From: Unio delphinus
Taxonomy: Eukaryota; Mollusca; Bivalvia; Unionida; Unionidae
Reading direction: 5' to 3'
Assembly: GCA_029339505.1 (NCBI GenBank)
Contig: JAQISU010000057.1
Location: forward strand, 4,918,001 to 4,982,000
DNA: 64,000 nt
Part shown: in pieces, positions 60,821 to 64,000 of the stretch
Layout of the letters: every line of letters begins with the position of its first letter
How positions within the stretch are numbered: the stretch's first letter is position 1
Made by a program: the position numbers and the translations under genes
Notes under the pieces: model-generated
Seen by the model: only the letters and a program-made list of their open reading frames with translations
Told to the model about the DNA's origin: nothing
Databases searched by the model: none

Positions 60821-61530
60821 AGACTCCATCCCAGCTGAAGTCTACAAGGAAGGGGCCACAGCTCTGATAGAAAGCTCCAAAAAAAGCTGTTTTTTTTTTT
60901 ATACTGATACTATCCTCTAGGAATTCAAAGACGCTTCCATAATCCACCTGTATAAGCGCAAAGGGAACCGACAGTCCTGCGTCAACCACCGAGGTATATC
61001 CTTACTCTCAATTGCAGGAAAGATACCCGCCAGAATCCTACTGAACTGCCTCAGTAAATACCTTGACCAGGGACTACTGCCTGAAAACCAGCGTGGATTC
61101 GAAACGAACGTGGTATCATCGACATGGTGTTTGCTGCGAGGCAGATACAAGAGAAATGTCAAAGAGTAAAACACCTACCTTTTCTTCACCTATGTCGACT
61201 TGACAAAGGCCTTTGATACTCTCAGCAGAGAAGGCTTGTGGAAGGTAATGGCCAAGTACGGATGCCCAAGAAAAGTTAGATCTATGGTACAGCATTTCCA
61301 CGATGCAGGCGCGAGTCCAGGACAATGGAGAGACACCCGAGCCTTTCCCAGTAACCAATGGCGTCAAGCAGAGTTGTGTTCTAGTACCTACACTGTTCAG
61401 TGTATTTTTCCACGCCATGCTGACTAATTCTTTCGGAGACGGAGAGGCAGGAGGCTTCAAGGGAAAACCAAGGTCATGACAGACATCATCAGGGATTTTG
61501 TATTTGATTATGTCTGCGTCCTCAATACCA
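60821..61530 (+). pseudogene. Second LINE reverse transcriptase fragment, frameshifted
   Basis: Successive plus-strand frames give SIPAEVYKEGATAL, then FKDASIIHLYKRKGNRQ and HRGISLLSIAGKI-ARILL (fingers), NQRGF, GIIDMVFAARQIQEKCQ, motif A YVDLTKAFDTLSREGLWKV and KYGCP. A 'gtaaccaatggcgtcaagcagagttgtgtt' stretch encodes the NGVKQ-C-V (motif B) segment. The motif C region near 61490 reads FVFDYVCVLN, where the usual ADD is lost. At least three frame changes and an unrelated poly-T insert near 60890 show it is dead. It belongs to a different LINE family from the copy at 23.4 kb. Codon use is GC-richer than the surroundings. Confidence 0.85.
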
Positions 61531-61603
61531 GATCGAATGCAGTTCTGCACGAGTTAATTGAACGAGTCAGAGAAGACCACAATGCGATGATAAGAGACGA
61601 TGT

Positions 61604-61722
61604 CTTTCCGATCAACGCTTCTGGAGACAAAGTCGCTCCCATCAAGGCTTCTGGAGACAAAGGCTCTCCCATCAACGCTTCTGGAGACAAAGTATCTCCC
61701 ATCATTGCTTCTTGAGACTAAG
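61604..61722 (+). repeat. 30-bp in-frame tandem repeat, four units
   Basis: The unit 'atcaacgcttctggagacaaagtctctccc' encodes a decapeptide, INASGDKVAP and variants, within a plus frame (61476-61715) that continues from the LINE remnant. It is also open on the minus strand. The fourth unit is degenerate. No known repeat protein is recognised. Confidence 0.85.
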
Positions 61723-62289
61723 CGCTTGCCTGACCAGAGATACTCACCACGTAGTAGTACATAAAGCAACTGCGAGACAGGTACAAAACACTCACGGGTG
61801 GTGGGGGGAAATCGCTCAGACTTCCAAAATTATTTGACTTCGGCAGGAAATTACGAGCAGGTCGAGCAGAGTTCACTTCGAGAAATAAAAGTACACAAAC
61901 TTGATCTACAAGCTGTTCAACGACAACGCGATCAAAACAAACTTATTATATCCCACCCCACCATTAGACCGCGTTGAGAAAACGTACGTAGGTGCTGGTA
62001 AAGGATTTATTTACGATAATTCTCACGTCCTTTAGCATGGAGTCGAACAACAAATTTCTGAGCGTATTCTACGACCTACCATAGAGAGAGAGAACTACGC
62101 ACACAAAAGGCTATCACACTGGGAGTAGGTCTTAACGTTCATCTGGTGAGAAAACACAAGAGATTCGACGTATGTATAAGAGCCAAATTGCTCGTCGTGC
62201 ATTGCAGTGACGATGTTAGTCACATCGTCGATGTCGCCTGATCGTTTATCTCTCATAGAAGATTATCGAGATCAGCATGGCTCTTTACC

Positions 62290-62520
62290 GGAATCAATTC
62301 TATCTCGTTTCAAACTTCCAAATTCACACCACTGCTTAAAAGGAAGTTCATACCACTACCCAAACAAATCCTAGCCACCAAAGCGCGCATCAGCGTTATA
62401 AACAACGATGACCTCTATCTCGTGTGTACCATCCTCTCTATACGTTACATTACGCACAAGAACATGTTAATGTTTTAGAACCGTCATTTTCCTATACTAA
62501 TAGCACCGCATGTGATGATA
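62290..62520 (+). pseudogene. Possible trace of a Maverick/Polinton-like type B DNA polymerase
   Basis: One plus frame from about 62338 reads KRKFIPLPKQILATK then ARISVINNDDLYLVC. The pattern F-IPLP-x(6)-K-A-INI-N-D-D resembles the segment before the polymerase core in protein-primed PolB of Maverick/Polinton elements, as I recall it. The 61790-62290 stretch is similarly GC-rich and may belong to the same relic. There are stops and frame changes and no polymerase catalytic motif. This is a low-confidence reading. Confidence 0.3.
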
Positions 62521-64000
62521 TGGTCCTAGAACCAAATAAAGTTTAATGGTATGCACTAATTTGTGCTCAAGTGATGTCGTTGCACTTCAAACAGAAAAAA
62601 ATACATGTCAAAGAAGTAATAGCGGATAAAGCAGAAAAGACGAATGCCGTCTGGAGAGAAAAAAAAAGAGAGGAGCATCAGAAGATAGAAAGAGTCAATC
62701 CCAAAAACGACGAAGGTGCAGGACAAAGAAAATTTGTCCATCACGACATACTGGATCCCGACTGAGGGAACAGCATACTAATAGTCTCAGAACAGACTGG
62801 ATTCCTATTTAGGAAGTGTCTAAAGAAATAAATCCATGAATAAATTGTGTAGAAGAATACTTGAGAGCACACATTTCTAGAAATCAGAGATACTTCTCAA
62901 TCTGCCATTTGCATTTATATATTTTCTGTGTATGTACTTGTTTTTGTTTTGTGTACATATATGTTTCTTTGTCTAGGCTGACAACAACTAAAACTTACGT
63001 GGTGTATTGAGTTATAGACATACCACTCCCGTGTGAGGCTATAAAACCATTCAGGTTTTAAATTCTGAGACTCCGTTTATTACATGGATCCACAATATGG
63101 TCTCAAAACATGCGACGTAACATTCTTTCCAGTTCTGAGGCTGTGTTGTTTTTTTTTCAGGCTGAAATTCCAGCATGAATCTCAAGTGAGTCTCAATAAG
63201 TGAGCCATATGAGTCCCAAGTGGCTCATATTGCTACTGACAATTGTTTGTTCGTACGCAAGGTCGATGATGATATCTGACCATGAAGCCAGGTTTCTTAT
63301 TGGTATGTTATTAATAGTCGCCCACTCAATGCCATGCTATCGTGACCGACAAGCAGGTACCTAACCTGATCATAACTCTAGGTACCCTCAATGTAGCACC
63401 ACTCTCTTAAAATCCCACAAAAAAATTCACAATGCTTAGCAAAATGTTGCTGCTGTGTGATACCAGCAAGAAAAATGTGACGAAGGTTGGACCAAACCCC
63501 AATAGCGGGTAAATCATAGCCTAATATGATTACGCTGCAGAAAAGTGATACAAGATGGGTTAAATTCAAGCTTTGCTTCTTTAAATCCGCTCCGTATCGT
63601 TAAGCAATTTCCACATATCTGTATTGTTGCGCCATAAATACAGACAAGAGCGCAACAGCTGTTGAGTCTGTAAATACAGAGACTGGCGAAGAAATAATAT
63701 TTCAGTCAATGAACCCAGCTGTAAAGTATTAGATATTTGCCGGCGTTCGGTTTAGTGCGTTGCAGATAATATTGCCAGACCTGCTTTTTCAAAGAAATAC
63801 AAACAATTTTTTTTAAATATAGAAAACATTATTGTTAAGAGAGATAACTCAATCAAGTAACTCTTTCTCCGGTAGAGTAATTCAGTAGTTATCCCGCTTG
63901 TCACTCCGTAATTGACTTCTTTTTCTTTCGTCATCGTAACTAATTATTAACCATTTGTGTGATAATTAATATCAGTGGAGTAACATAATTTTATAATAGT
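62521..64000. other. No feature recognised to the window end
   Basis: A lysine/glutamate-rich frame at 62571-62765 (+) matches nothing I know. 'gagtcccaagtggctcatat' and 'gtgagtctcaataagtgagcc' near 63180-63230 form a small repeat/inverted pattern. Otherwise there is no gene or RNA. Confidence 0.45.

Overview
This is AT-rich eukaryotic, almost certainly animal, DNA: intron-scale spacing, tRNA-derived SINEs, non-LTR retrotransposons, cut-and-paste DNA transposons and many micro- and minisatellites. The repeat style (a tRNA-head SINE with a (CA)n tail, a (TTA)n-tailed LINE, and tandem units reading like 'gaccttggaccttttgacccc') fits a mollusc, most likely a bivalve. That assignment is inference from repeat style and not a database match. 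There are no bacterial operons, rRNA genes or credible functional tRNA genes.

Only one host gene is recognisable. It is the first coding exon (minus strand, 58347-58614) of a Spire-type actin nucleator. It carries the start of the KIND domain and ends in a good splice donor. The gene runs toward position 1, and I found no second exon in the remaining 58 kb. Most of the window is therefore best read as one very large first intron filled with repeats, plus about 5 kb of upstream flank.

Layout: 0-5 kb holds a SINE and a TIR-bounded element packed with AAGCTTG motifs and a decayed hAT-like reading frame. 5.6-6.7 kb is a frameshifted zinc-knuckle ORF1-like relic. 8-21 kb holds SINEs and four large minisatellites (64-bp, 49-bp and two 30-bp arrays). 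21.7-25.8 kb has SINEs, one split by a 5'-truncated LINE with reverse transcriptase. 26-28 kb is a hAT transposon with a deleted transposase and recognisable ends. 28-34 kb is mostly unremarkable with three tRNA-Leu-like SINEs. 34.8-41.3 kb is a cluster of four DNA transposons with readable ends and target-site duplications (one Tigger/pogo, three hAT-type). 42-57 kb is repeats and unannotated sequence. 58.3-60.1 kb is the Spire exon with another inverted-repeat element 274 bp upstream of its ATG. 60.8-62.5 kb holds a broken second LINE reverse transcriptase, a 30-bp in-frame tandem repeat and a possible trace of a Maverick/Polinton-like DNA polymerase.

No transposase or reverse transcriptase here is intact; each has stops, frameshifts or deletions. 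The SINE copies at 28.2 and 53.2 kb are nearly identical and have clear target-site duplications, so that family was recently mobile. I saw no convincing undescribed defence or metabolic system. The most unusual items are the repeat-armed elements at 2.96-4.47 kb and 58.9-60.1 kb.
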